Source: JASHPR01 sp963795055
GTDB taxonomy: Bacteria; Actinomycetota; Actinomycetes; Streptosporangiales; Streptosporangiaceae
Assembly (NCBI GenBank): GCA_963795055.1
Contig: CAWCGJ010000044.1
Location: 1 to 64,000, forward strand
Length of the DNA stretch: 64,000 bases
Direction of reading: 5' to 3'
The notes below the pieces were generated by a model that saw only the letters and a list, made by a program, of their open reading frames with translations, did not search any database and was not told where the DNA came from. The position numbers and the translations under genes are program-made. Below, piece by piece: positions 47,787 to 56,528 of the stretch. Numbering within the stretch: the stretch's first letter is position 1; every line of letters starts with the position of its first letter.

Positions 47787-47987
47787 TGCTCGAGCCAAGC
47801 CGGTCCCGGGCGGGCTGGTTCCCAGTGGGCCGGTCCGGGGGTGACGGGCGGCGGGCGGTCGGCACTGGAGACCGCGCCCGAGCAGGACCGTTGGCACCGG
47901 TACCGCGCCCGACGGCCCGTTAGCTTGACTGCTTCTCACGTGGCATGCTGGCAGCACGCGATCGCGGCGTTCCTAGCCGGGAGGACA

Positions 47988-49067
47988 ATGGTGTCCGCGC
48001 AGTATCCGCGCTTTCGGCCGATCCTTGACCAGTTCGCCCCCTACCAACCGGGCAAGACCCCTTCGGGACCGGGCGGCCGGACGTACAAGCTGTCATCGAA
48101 CGAGTCGCCGTTCGGCCCGCTGCCCTCGGTCCTGAAGGTCATCGCCGAGGCGGCCGGCCGCGTCAACAGATACCCCGACAACGGGGCGGTGGAGCTGATC
48201 GAGGCCATCGCGGCGCGCTTCGGGGTCCCGGCGTCGCACGTGGCGGTGGGGTGCGGGTCGGTGGGCGTGACCCAGCAACTGCTCGAGGCCGTCGGCGAGC
48301 CGGGCGCCGAGGTCCTGTACGCCTGGCGCTCGTTCGAGGCGTATCCGTATCTGTCGGACCTGGCCGGCGTGACCTCGGTCCGGGTGCCGTTGCGCGACGA
48401 GACGCATGACCTGACCGCCATGGCGGACGCGATCACCGACCGGACGCGGCTGATCTTCGTGTGTAACCCGAACAACCCGACCGGCACCGCCGTGCACCGC
48501 GCCGACCTTGAGGAATTCCTCGGCCGGGTTCCCGAGGACTGCCTGATCGTCCTGGATGAGGCCTACGCCGAGTACGTCAGGGACGCTGACGTGCCGGACG
48601 GGATGAGCCTGTACCGCGATCGGCCCAACGTGGCCGTGCTGCGCACCTTCTCCAAGGCGTACGGCCTGGCGGGCCTGCGGGTCGGCTTCATGGTCGCGCA
48701 CGAGCCCGTGGCGGCGGCGGTCCGCAAGACCATGCTGACCTTTGGCGTGAACGCGCTGGCCCAGGCCGCCGCGATCGCCTCGCTCGAGGCCGAGCCCGAG
48801 TTGCTGGAGCGGGTCGAGGCCGTGGTCAGCGAGCGGGGCCGGGTCCGTGGCGAACTGCTCGACCAGGGCTGGTCCGTGCCGCCGACCGAGGCGAACTTCG
48901 TCTGGCTGCGCCTCGGCGCCGACACCGGGGACTTCGCCGACGTCTGCGATCGCGCGGGGGTCAGCGTGCGTCCGTTCCGCGCCGAGGGTGCGCGGGTGTC
49001 GATCGGCGATCGCGAGGCCAACGACGCGTTCCTCGCGGTGGCGAGGGCGTACCCGCGCCGCCACTGA
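47988..49067 (+). CDS. Aminotransferase: aromatic or histidinol-phosphate type
   Basis: 359-aa fold-type I PLP aminotransferase of the HisC/Pat group. Seen: KLSSNESPFGPLPSV, CNPNNPTGT, DEAYAEYV, and the Schiff-base lysine in TFSKAYGLAGLRVG; FVWLRLG near the end. Together with the N-terminus (FRPILDQFAPYQPGK) it resembles the aromatic aminotransferase Pat (Rv3772) more than biosynthetic HisC of a his operon, and no his genes are adjacent. GGGAGGA lies 5 nt upstream of the ATG. Phenylalanine/tyrosine or histidinol phosphate as substrate cannot be decided here. Confidence 0.85.
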   Translation: MVSAQYPRFRPILDQFAPYQPGKTPSGPGGRTYKLSSNESPFGPLPSVLKVIAEAAGRVNRYPDNGAVELIEAIAARFGVPASHVAVGCGSVGVTQQLLEAVGEPGAEVLYAWRSFEAYPYLSDLAGVTSVRVPLRDETHDLTAMADAITDRTRLIFVCNPNNPTGTAVHRADLEEFLGRVPEDCLIVLDEAYAEYVRDADVPDGMSLYRDRPNVAVLRTFSKAYGLAGLRVGFMVAHEPVAAAVRKTMLTFGVNALAQAAAIASLEAEPELLERVEAVVSERGRVRGELLDQGWSVPPTEANFVWLRLGADTGDFADVCDRAGVSVRPFRAEGARVSIGDREANDAFLAVARAYPRRH

Positions 49068-49191
49068 TCAGCGCTTCTCCAGCCACGCAGACCGCCGCTG
49101 GTCCATGGTCTGGCGGCGGGAGCCAGCTTCTGGCTAACCTCGTGGTCGTGCGCGCCGAGACGTCACTGCGCGCACCGTAGGAGGCACGGTC

Positions 49192-49533
49192 ATGAGCGAG
49201 ATTACCCAGGAGGAAGCGCTGCGCCTGGCCGATGCGCTGGGGGGACAAGCGCTCAAAGAGACCGAAGCTCGCTGCTCGGTGCTGGCGCAGTTCATCGCCG
49301 ACTGCGATCGTGCGGGATCAAGAACCTCAGCCTGGAGCGAGGCACTCCGTGAGCTTCATGCACTCCACGGCTACCGCAGCGGGCTCATCCGCAGGCGCAG
49401 CCTCATTCAGCAGGCACTCCAATGCCCCGTGGGCGAGAGCCCAGCGAAGATGCCGCTATCACCGCCGCCGAACCGGGCCGTATCTCGGGTTCAGCAACAG
49501 GTTCAGGTCCGAGCGCGACGGCCGCGATCATGA
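49192..49533 (+). CDS. Orphan small protein, unknown
   Basis: 113-aa protein with a strong ribosome site (AGGAGG, then ATG 49192). The first 75 residues look helical (ITQEEALRLADALGG; WSEALRELHALHG), with a basic, Pro-rich end. Third codon positions are clearly less G/C-biased than neighbouring genes (many CTC, CAG, GAA, AGA, TCA), suggesting recent acquisition. No known family is recognised. A/T-rich DNA follows its stop (49540-49590). Confidence 0.6.
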   Translation: MSEITQEEALRLADALGGQALKETEARCSVLAQFIADCDRAGSRTSAWSEALRELHALHGYRSGLIRRRSLIQQALQCPVGESPAKMPLSPPPNRAVSRVQQQVQVRARRPRS

Positions 49534-49640
49534 GCCAGCTCTTCGTCGAGCATAGCTTGGCTAACTATAGCTAATATTTCGAGCACTAGTTCGTCTCAGG
49601 GTGGCACGAGGTCGTGGGTGAGGGCCAGCGTAGGCATCGC

Positions 49641-51020
49641 TCAACGGGCCATGCGTTTTCCTGGCTCTTCGCGTTTGCGTAGATCGAGTTGTTCCACGAC
49701 CAGACGGTAGAACTGGCGGGGTCGGCCGGGCTGCGGCGTGCGGTTCGGCGGCAGCGGCCAGGCCAGGCCTTCCTCAACGAGAATGTGTAGCAACCGCCGG
49801 GCCGTGCGCGGAGTGACGGAGAGCAACTGCCCGGCGGTTTCCGCGTCCACGACGAGGTTGGCGTCCGTCTCGGCCAGCTTCTCGGCGAGCCGGGTCAGGG
49901 TCTCCAGGCTGCGGGAGCGCCGAGCGCCGGCCTCGGGCAGGCGGGGAGCGGGAACCGGCGGCTGGCCCTCCCGGCCCGGCGCGAACCCGCGTACGCCGCC
50001 CGGGACCTGGACGCGGCCGAGGGAGGCGCGGGCATGCGCCTCGGCCTCTACGGCCGTCCGGCCCAGGCCGATGCCTACCTCGATGGTGATGCCCAGGTCG
50101 CTGCGGGCCCGGTCGGCGAACGGCGGAACCCGGAATCCATCGGTCGCCCGGGCCAGGGAGCCCCGGGTCGCGACGATCAAGAACCCGTGGTCGCTGGTCG
50201 GGCTGACGGCCGCGTGTATTCGCTGCGCCTCCTGGACCAGGAACCTGTGCACGGTGAGGCGCAGTTCCTCGCGCGACTGCCGCGGCGCCGCGCGCCGCCC
50301 GCCGTCCCGCAAGGCCGGCACCTCCACGATGGCCAGGGCCAGCTGCGCGTCCTCCAGCCTGCGGTATCCGCCGAGCAGGGCGGCTGTGCGCAGGGCCATG
50401 CGGATGTCATTGCCCGTCGGCCGGAGCGTGAACACCGGAACACCGGCGGCGGTCAACCGGGCCGCCACGGACTGCAGGCAGGTGAACGCGACGGATGTCT
50501 GCTTGCGGCGCCACAGTCGCTCGTGGAACGAGGCGACCACCGCCGGGCTGCCGGAATCCTCCCGGATGTGCACGTCCGACGTGGGCAGGCCCAGCTCGGC
50601 GAAGGCCTCCTCAACATCGCTGCGGGCCAGCACGTCGACGCTGGACCGGGCGGGATCATGCCCGGTGTCGCGGCCGGCCCTCAGCAGCGCGGCGTAGAGT
50701 GCGCTGCCACCAAGCGGAACGAAGGTGGCCGGGCAGCTGAGCACCCCGGCCGCGCGCGCGTACTCGTACGGCACCCGGCTGGCGAACAGGCAGACGTCGA
50801 TCGCCGTGCCCAGCCTGACGACCTGATCGGCAGCCTCCTGCTCATCCCGGTAGGCGGCCGCGACCAGCCGCCGGGCGGGCCCGGCCTCCACGGCGGGCGG
50901 GCTCGACGCACCGGATCTCCCGCTGGCTGACGCACCGGAAAGCATGATCCGTTCCACCAGGTCGTGCGGCCCGACGATGCCGATCGTGAGCTCGCCCTGA
51001 GCCCGGCTTGGAGCTTTCAC
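49641..51020 (-). CDS. Putative multi-domain transcriptional regulator, unknown class
   Basis: 459-aa protein not matched to a named regulator. Residues 1-about 180 look like an alpha/beta sensor domain (ELTIGIVGPHDLVERIM, FVPLGGSALYAALL). The middle has a palm-like stretch DLGITIEVGIGLGRTAVEAEAHARASLG, reminiscent of degenerate GGDEF or GTP cyclohydrolase III-like folds. The C-terminal 80 residues form a winged HTH (DAETAGQLLSVTPRTARRLLHILVEEGLA). GTG 51020 has no Shine-Dalgarno. It lies 253 bp downstream of the MurA-type gene on the same strand. Role in regulating that gene is only a guess from proximity. Confidence 0.65.
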   Translation of the reverse strand: MKAPSRAQGELTIGIVGPHDLVERIMLSGASASGRSGASSPPAVEAGPARRLVAAAYRDEQEAADQVVRLGTAIDVCLFASRVPYEYARAAGVLSCPATFVPLGGSALYAALLRAGRDTGHDPARSSVDVLARSDVEEAFAELGLPTSDVHIREDSGSPAVVASFHERLWRRKQTSVAFTCLQSVAARLTAAGVPVFTLRPTGNDIRMALRTAALLGGYRRLEDAQLALAIVEVPALRDGGRRAAPRQSREELRLTVHRFLVQEAQRIHAAVSPTSDHGFLIVATRGSLARATDGFRVPPFADRARSDLGITIEVGIGLGRTAVEAEAHARASLGRVQVPGGVRGFAPGREGQPPVPAPRLPEAGARRSRSLETLTRLAEKLAETDANLVVDAETAGQLLSVTPRTARRLLHILVEEGLAWPLPPNRTPQPGRPRQFYRLVVEQLDLRKREEPGKRMAR

Positions 51021-51273
51021 GACATGCCGTATCTGATCGTGGCCAGTGCGGTGGCGGTGCCCGGCCAGATGCCCCCGTTTCGCCTCATAACCAGGGCCAC
51101 GTCACGTCCCATCTCCGGTTGGCTCCCGCGATGTAAGAATTCCTCTCCTACATGTCGTAACTCACGGAGAGGACTACTGGAAGAGCCAATTATCCGTGCC
51201 GCCACGGCCATAGCGCAGAATCCCTGCCGAAACACCCGGAAATGCGGCACATGGCCCGACCGTGACCTGGGCT

Positions 51274-52572
51274 TTAGGCATTAACGCGATCGGTGACCGG
51301 CTCGGCCGCGATATCCGCGCCCAGCGTGGTCAGCCGGGCCGCCACCGAGGCGTGGCCGCGGTCGATCGGGTAGCCCGGGGCGACGACGGTCTCGCCGTCG
51401 GCGGCCAGACCGGCCAGGATGAGCGCGATTCCCGAGCGCAGGTCGTGCGCGGTAACCTCCGTGCCCTTCAACACGTTGGGCCCGTGTACCAGGGCCGCGT
51501 TCCCGGCGACCTCGACCTTCGCGCCCAGCTTGTTGAGCTCGCTGACCAGTGTGTAGCGACCGTCGAAGATGGTTTCCCTTATGTAACTGGTGCCGTCGGC
51601 CAGCGTGCTAAGCGCCATTATCGGCGACTGCAGGTCGGTCGCGAACCCGGGGAACGGGCTGGTGATCACGTTAATCGGCCGCAGCGCCCGCTCCCTGCGG
51701 ACCTGCAGGATGGCGCCGTGGGTGGCGAACTCGACGCCCATCTGCTCCAGCTTCCAGCGCACCACGCCGAAATGATCGAGGGAGGCGCCGACCAGGCTCA
51801 GTTCCCCGCCGGTGATGGCGGCCGCGATGGCGAAGACCGCAGCGTCGATGCGGTCGGACATCACGGTGTACTCGACGGCCTTTAGCTCCTTGACCCCGTT
51901 GACCGTCACGAAGCCGGTGCCGCCACCGCTGATGTCGGCACCCATCTTGGCCAGGAACGCGATGACGTCGAGCACCTCGGGTTCCATGGCCGTGTTGTCG
52001 ATCACGGTGGTGCCCGGCGCCAGCGCCGCGGCCATGATCAGGTTCTCGGTACCGGTGTGCGACGGCGTGTCCAGGTAGAGATGCGCCCCCCGGAGGCCGC
52101 GGTCGGCCTTGATGCGGATCGTGGCGTTGCCCTCGTCCACCTGCGCGCCCAGCCGGGCGAACCCCCGGTAGTGGAAGTCAAGGTCGCGGGTGCCGAGGTT
52201 GCACCCGCCGATGCCCTCGATGGTCGCTTCGCCGAGCCGGTGCAGCAGCGCGGGCACGAACACCACGGAGGCCCGGAAATGGCGGGCGATCTCGGCCGGC
52301 AGCACCGAGCTGGTCAGCCGGGACGCGTCGACCACCAGGGTCCGCTCCCCCTCATGGAACTTGACCACCGCGCCCACGGCCTGGGCCAGCTCGACCGCCC
52401 TGCGCACGTCCTCGATCACCGGCACATTCCTGAGCACCGTCCGGCCCTTGTCGACCAGCAGCGAGGCCGCGATCATCTTCAGGGCTGCGTTCTTGGCACC
52501 CTGTACGAAGACTGTGCCCTGCAGCGGATGGCCGCCGCGCACGCGATAGCGGGTCTGAGGGCCGTTAGTCAT
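51274..52572 (-). CDS. murA: UDP-N-acetylglucosamine 1-carboxyvinyltransferase (MurA type)
   Basis: 432-aa enolpyruvyl transferase fold enzyme of the first committed step of peptidoglycan synthesis (UDP-GlcNAc + PEP). Lys27-Asn28 (VQGAKNAAL) and the catalytic-loop Cys124 (GIGGCNLGTRDLDFH) are present, as is SDRIDAAVFAI. The cysteine loop reads GGCNLGTRDLD rather than the common GGCAIGARPVD, so this is a diverged MurA or a second copy. ATG 52572 follows GGAG 10 nt upstream. Neighbours are accessory (regulator, orphan), not the usual genes. Confidence 0.88.
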   Translation of the reverse strand: MTNGPQTRYRVRGGHPLQGTVFVQGAKNAALKMIAASLLVDKGRTVLRNVPVIEDVRRAVELAQAVGAVVKFHEGERTLVVDASRLTSSVLPAEIARHFRASVVFVPALLHRLGEATIEGIGGCNLGTRDLDFHYRGFARLGAQVDEGNATIRIKADRGLRGAHLYLDTPSHTGTENLIMAAALAPGTTVIDNTAMEPEVLDVIAFLAKMGADISGGGTGFVTVNGVKELKAVEYTVMSDRIDAAVFAIAAAITGGELSLVGASLDHFGVVRWKLEQMGVEFATHGAILQVRRERALRPINVITSPFPGFATDLQSPIMALSTLADGTSYIRETIFDGRYTLVSELNKLGAKVEVAGNAALVHGPNVLKGTEVTAHDLRSGIALILAGLAADGETVVAPGYPIDRGHASVAARLTTLGADIAAEPVTDRVNA

Positions 52573-52899
52573 ACTGCCGGTGCTCCTGTCCGTCGATTGA
52601 GCGGCGTCACTGTCCTGGCCTGCCGGCGGCAACGGTCGCGCCTGTGGCCAACCAGACGGCAGGCCGCCCGATAGCAGGGGCAGCCTGATGCATGTGCGGT
52701 CCAGTATTCCACCGGTCTGCGGGCCCCCTGACCATGACGGTGATGTTGCGTAACGTGCCTCCTCGGATACCCACAGGTACCGAATGGAGGGTTCTGGCGG
52801 GATGAAGATACTGGCCGGAGCGGGTTCCGGCCGGGTTGAGGCACTGGCCGGAGCGGGTTCTGGCGGGAGTTCGGCAGGCCCGGGCCGGGCCTGCCGTGC
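52573..52899. other. Non-coding region with 33-bp direct repeats
   Basis: 327 bases without a gene. ACTGGCCGGAGCGGGTTC followed by C/T-GG occurs at 52810-52830 and 52843-52863 (period 33 bp), with a shorter related copy GGTTCTGGCGGG at about 52793-52804. The rest includes the murA promoter region. No terminator hairpin is obvious downstream of purC. Confidence 0.6.
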
Positions 52900-53745
52900 C
52901 TAGCGCCAGCGCCGCCCCGTGATGCTCTCGTACGCGCGCACGTACCTATCACGGGTGCGCTCCACCACCGGTTCGGGCAGCGGCGGTGGCGGCTCCGGGC
53001 CGTAGCGGTCCCAGCCCGCCTGTGGTGAGGTGAGCCAGTCCCGCACGTACTGCTTGTCGAGCGAGGGCGGGGTCCGCCCGGGAGCCCACTGGTCCGCGGG
53101 CCAGAACCGGGACGAGTCCGGGGTCAGCACCTCGTCGGCCAGCAGCAGGCGGCCGCCGGGGCCGAAGCCGAGCTCGATCTTGGTGTCGGCCACGATGATG
53201 CCGCGGCGGGCGGCGAGTTCCGCCCCCCGACGGTAGACCTCCAGGGTGATGCGCTCAAGTTCCGCGGCCACCTCGGCGCCCACCAGCCCGGCCACGGCGG
53301 CCGCGGGGATGTTCTCGTCGTGCTGGCCGCGGGGCGCCTTGGTGGCCGGGGTGAACACCGGCCGGGGCAGCCGCGAACCCTCGCTCAGCCCGGCCGGGAG
53401 CGTCAGCCCGCAGACCACGCCGGTGCGCCGGTAGTCGGCGAGGCCCGAGCCGGCCAGGTACCCACGCGCCACGCACTCCACCGGGACCATGTCCAGGCGC
53501 TGGCAGGCCATCGCGCGGCCGGCGAACTCGGCCGGGATGGCGGCGTCCACCAGATGGTTCGGCACCACGTCGGCGAGCCGCTCGAACCACCACAGCGAGA
53601 GCTGGGTAAGGATCTTTCCCTTGTCCGGGATCTCGGTCGCGAGCACGTGATCGAAGGCGGAGATGCGGTCGGTGGCCACGAGCAGCAGGACGCCGTCGTC
53701 GGTCTCGTAGAGTTCGCGCACCTTGCCCGAGTAGATGTGCCTCAT
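52900..53745 (-). CDS. purC: SAICAR synthase
   Basis: 281-aa phosphoribosylaminoimidazole-succinocarboxamide synthase, step 8 of purine synthesis. SGKVRELYETDDGVLLLVATDRISAFD at the N-terminus, VECVARGYLAGSG, IIVADTKIELGFGPGG and DEVLTPDSSRFWP are family signatures. It is the last gene of the - strand purine run, 3 bp after purB. Confidence 0.96.
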   Translation of the reverse strand: MRHIYSGKVRELYETDDGVLLLVATDRISAFDHVLATEIPDKGKILTQLSLWWFERLADVVPNHLVDAAIPAEFAGRAMACQRLDMVPVECVARGYLAGSGLADYRRTGVVCGLTLPAGLSEGSRLPRPVFTPATKAPRGQHDENIPAAAVAGLVGAEVAAELERITLEVYRRGAELAARRGIIVADTKIELGFGPGGRLLLADEVLTPDSSRFWPADQWAPGRTPPSLDKQYVRDWLTSPQAGWDRYGPEPPPPLPEPVVERTRDRYVRAYESITGRRWR

Positions 53746-53748
53746 GCG

Positions 53749-55056
53749 TCAGGCCAGCCGCTCCAGCCGCTCGAAGACGCCCCCGAGCCGCTCGACGTAC
53801 CGTTGCGGGCGGCAGGCCTCGTCGAGCCTGGCCTCGTCCAGCGGCTGGCCGCGCTCGGCGGCGTGCTTCCTGAGCGTCTCCCGGAACGGGGCTCCCGTCG
53901 CCGCGGTATCCATCGCCGCGGCCTGCACCAGCGCGTAGGCGTCCTCGCGGGACATCCCGGCCGCGACCAGCTCCAGCAGGACCGCGGAGCTGTAGATCAG
54001 GCCGTGCGTGGCATCCAGGTTGGCGCGCATCCGCGCCGTGTCGACGTCGAGCCCGGTAATCAGGGCGGTGGTCTCGGCGAGCAGGAAATCGGTGACGGCG
54101 GCGGCGCCGGGCAGCGCGACCCGCTCGGTGGACGAATGCGAGATGTCCCGCTCGTGCCACAGCGCCAGGCCCTCCATCACCGGGACCACCTGCGCGCGGA
54201 CCACCCGCGCCAGCCCGCAGATCCGCTCGGCCCGGATCGGGTTGCGCTTGTGCGGCATCGCCGACGAGCCCTTCTGGCCCCGGCCGAACGGCTCGGCCAG
54301 CTCGGCGATCTCCGTCTGCTGCCCGAGCCGTATCTCCAGCGCGACCGCCTCGCACACCGACGCGATAAGCGCCGTAACGGTCAGCCACTCGGCGATCCCG
54401 TCCCGGAACACGACCTGCGTGGCCACGTCGGGAGGCCGGAGGCCCAGCGCGGCCATGACCTGGGACTCGATGGCCGGATCGATGTTGGAGTAGGTCCCGA
54501 CCGGGCCGGACAGCTTGCCGACGGCGATCGCGGCGCGGGCGCGCTGCAGCCGGTCCCGGCACCGGGCCATCGCGAACGCGAAGTCGGCCACCCGGTGCCC
54601 CCACACGTCGGGCTCGGCGTGGATGCCGTGGGTCCGGCCGACCCGGAGCGTGCCGCGGTGCAACAGCGCGTGGCTCCGCAGCGCCGCGGTCAGCGCGGTG
54701 CACCCGGCCAGCAGCAGGTCGGTGGCCTCGGTGAGCTGCAGCGCCAGCGCGGTGTCCAGCAGGTCGGATGAGGTCATCCCGAAGTGGACGTACGCCGCGG
54801 CCTCGCGCGGGACCGTGTTGTCGGCCCACGCGGACAGGAACGCGATCACGTCGTGCCCGGTGACGGCCTCGAGCGCGGCCACCGCCTCGGGGGTCGGCGG
54901 CGGGGCCGCGCGCACCGGCGGGACGCTGTCGGCGGGCACGGTGCCCGCCCGCGCGTGCGCCTCGAGCACCAGGACCTCGACCTGGCACCAGAGCTCGTAC
55001 TTGTGCGCCTCGCTCCAGACCCCGCCCATCTCGGGGCGGGTGTACCGCTCGATCAC
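53749..55056 (-). CDS. purB: Adenylosuccinate lyase
   Basis: 435-aa fumarase-superfamily lyase acting twice in purine synthesis (SAICAR and adenylosuccinate). N-terminal IERYTRPEMGGVWSE, the region FGMTSSDLLDTA, and the superfamily signature loop SSAMPHKRNPIRAERI are present. It is followed directly by purC. A gap of 110 bp separates it from ltrA, so purB-purC may have their own promoter or read-through. Confidence 0.96.
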   Translation of the reverse strand: MIERYTRPEMGGVWSEAHKYELWCQVEVLVLEAHARAGTVPADSVPPVRAAPPPTPEAVAALEAVTGHDVIAFLSAWADNTVPREAAAYVHFGMTSSDLLDTALALQLTEATDLLLAGCTALTAALRSHALLHRGTLRVGRTHGIHAEPDVWGHRVADFAFAMARCRDRLQRARAAIAVGKLSGPVGTYSNIDPAIESQVMAALGLRPPDVATQVVFRDGIAEWLTVTALIASVCEAVALEIRLGQQTEIAELAEPFGRGQKGSSAMPHKRNPIRAERICGLARVVRAQVVPVMEGLALWHERDISHSSTERVALPGAAAVTDFLLAETTALITGLDVDTARMRANLDATHGLIYSSAVLLELVAAGMSREDAYALVQAAAMDTAATGAPFRETLRKHAAERGQPLDEARLDEACRPQRYVERLGGVFERLERLA

Positions 55057-55166
55057 GCCTCTATCCTGCCGCAGGCGGCCGCCTGCTCCGGCGTCGGCAA
55101 CGTCGTGCCGCCCGCAGCGCGGATAAATGCCCCAAAGGGCCGGTTATAGGCGGCCTGATGGTACAT

Positions 55167-56528
55167 TTACCGGCGCTCCCGTTCGGGGCTGGCCGGACTT
55201 TGGCGTTGCTCCAGCATCAGCATTCCCGCCAGCAACACGGTGATCACGACCAGCTGGACTTCGAGGGCAACGGAGGCGCCGATCGCCGCCGTCGCCAGGA
55301 CCGGCACCGCCGTAGCGGCGCGCAGCCGCCACGGGCCGGTCCCGAGGATCCGCCGGATGACCGCCTCGCCCGCCAGGAACAGCGCGGCGCCCACGGCGAG
55401 CGCGACCGCCGCGTCGGCCGGGCCTGCTGCGAGCCGGTGCGAGCGCTCGATCGCCTCGCCGACGCCGGCGGCCATGGCGACCAGCCCGAGCAGCAGCGGG
55501 ATGTTCCCGTAGAAGAGCGCGGACAGCGCGAGCGCGGTGCGCCGCTCGCTGGTCGCGGCGGTGAGGACCCGCTCGGCCGCCTCCTCGTCGCCCGCGCCGA
55601 ACACGACCCACCACAGCGCGGCGGCCAGCGCCAGGCCGAGCACCGCCGCGACCACCAGCCTCGCGTTCTCCGCCCCGGAGTGCCCGGCCAGCCGCCCCGC
55701 GCCGACGCCGATCGCGGCCACCGACTCGCCCAGCGCCACCAGCAGCAGCGCGCCGTGCCGCTCCGCCAGGTGCGCGGGCCGCAGCTCGAACAGGCCTCCC
55801 GGGTGCACGATCAGCGGCGAGCCGAGCTGCACGGCCAGCGCCACGACCCACAGCGCGTAGCCCGCGGGCGGCACGGCCCCGCCGGTCGCGGGCAGCAGCG
55901 CGGCGACGATCACCAGCAGGGCCGAGGCGACGTTGAACGGCGCCACCCGGACGATGTTCCTGTTGACCCGGTAGTACAGCGACCCGTGCACGATCACCAC
56001 GACCAGGTAGCCGAGACCGAGCGCCAGGCTGGTGCCGGCGAACCCGCCCGGGATGGCCAGCCCGATGGTCAGGAAGCCCGCCATCGCCACCAGCAGCAGC
56101 AGCCGCTCGGCGGTGTGCACCGGAGGCCGGGCGTTGGTCAGCCAGGCGTACCCCTCGTACATCCACCACAGCAGCCCGAAGATCAGCAGCACGCGCCCCG
56201 CGTCCGCGGCGGTGAACCCGCTGGCCAGCAGCGTGGCCAGCTGGGTCAGGGTGAACGCGAAGACCAGGTCGAAGAACAGCTCGAGCGTGGTCACCCGCAG
56301 CGGCGGCTCGTCGGCGCCCGGGGCGGCTCCCTCGCCCGCCCGGCCCGCGGGCCGGGCGGGCTCCTCCTCCGCGCGATCGGCAGGCTGACCGGGATCGGCG
56401 GCCCCGGTGCTGTCTGGGCCGGTGCTGGCGGGGCCGGTGCTGTCTGGGCCGGTGCTGGCGGGGCCGGGGCTGGTCGGGCCGGTGCTGGCGGGCCCGGTGC
56501 TGGCTGGCTCAGTGTCCGGCGGGCTCAT
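55167..56528 (-). CDS. LtrA-family membrane protein
   Basis: 453-aa low-temperature-requirement-A family protein with 10 or more transmembrane helices (from about residue 80). The family start RVTTLELFFDLVFAFTLTQLA and AERHGALLLVALGESVAAIG are present. The first 45 residues are a PASTGPDSTG-type repeat encoded by 15-bp DNA units (56403-56510). Its ATG overlaps the purD stop (ATGA), so it is coupled to purine synthesis; a role in that pathway is not known. Function of LtrA proteins is unclear. Confidence 0.85.
   Translation of the reverse strand: MSPPDTEPASTGPASTGPTSPGPASTGPDSTGPASTGPDSTGAADPGQPADRAEEEPARPAGRAGEGAAPGADEPPLRVTTLELFFDLVFAFTLTQLATLLASGFTAADAGRVLLIFGLLWWMYEGYAWLTNARPPVHTAERLLLLVAMAGFLTIGLAIPGGFAGTSLALGLGYLVVVIVHGSLYYRVNRNIVRVAPFNVASALLVIVAALLPATGGAVPPAGYALWVVALAVQLGSPLIVHPGGLFELRPAHLAERHGALLLVALGESVAAIGVGAGRLAGHSGAENARLVVAAVLGLALAAALWWVVFGAGDEEAAERVLTAATSERRTALALSALFYGNIPLLLGLVAMAAGVGEAIERSHRLAAGPADAAVALAVGAALFLAGEAVIRRILGTGPWRLRAATAVPVLATAAIGASVALEVQLVVITVLLAGMLMLEQRQSPASPERERR

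Larger units (their letters stand above)
47257..47987. other. 731-bp non-coding region with structured RNA and palindrome
   Basis: No gene is credible here. From left: promoter side of the blaI-like gene, a G/C-rich block to 47500, the A/T-rich TTAAATTGAGTTGTACTAT (47531-47549), the long hairpin 47550-47643, the 26-bp palindrome 47761-47786, and the Shine-Dalgarno of the aminotransferase (GGGAGGA near 47979). TACTAT (47544-47549) and TATACC (47750-47755) could be -10 hexamers for rightward transcription. Confidence 0.55.

Noticed and set aside
47841..47987. Longer N-terminus of the aminotransferase from GTG 47841
   Set aside because: Added residues are not family-like, and GGGAGGA with ATG 47988 is an excellent start.
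49641..51020. GTP cyclohydrolase III or diguanylate cyclase enzyme
   Set aside because: Only one short palm-like stretch resembles these folds; catalytic motifs are not visible and the C-terminus is a winged HTH.
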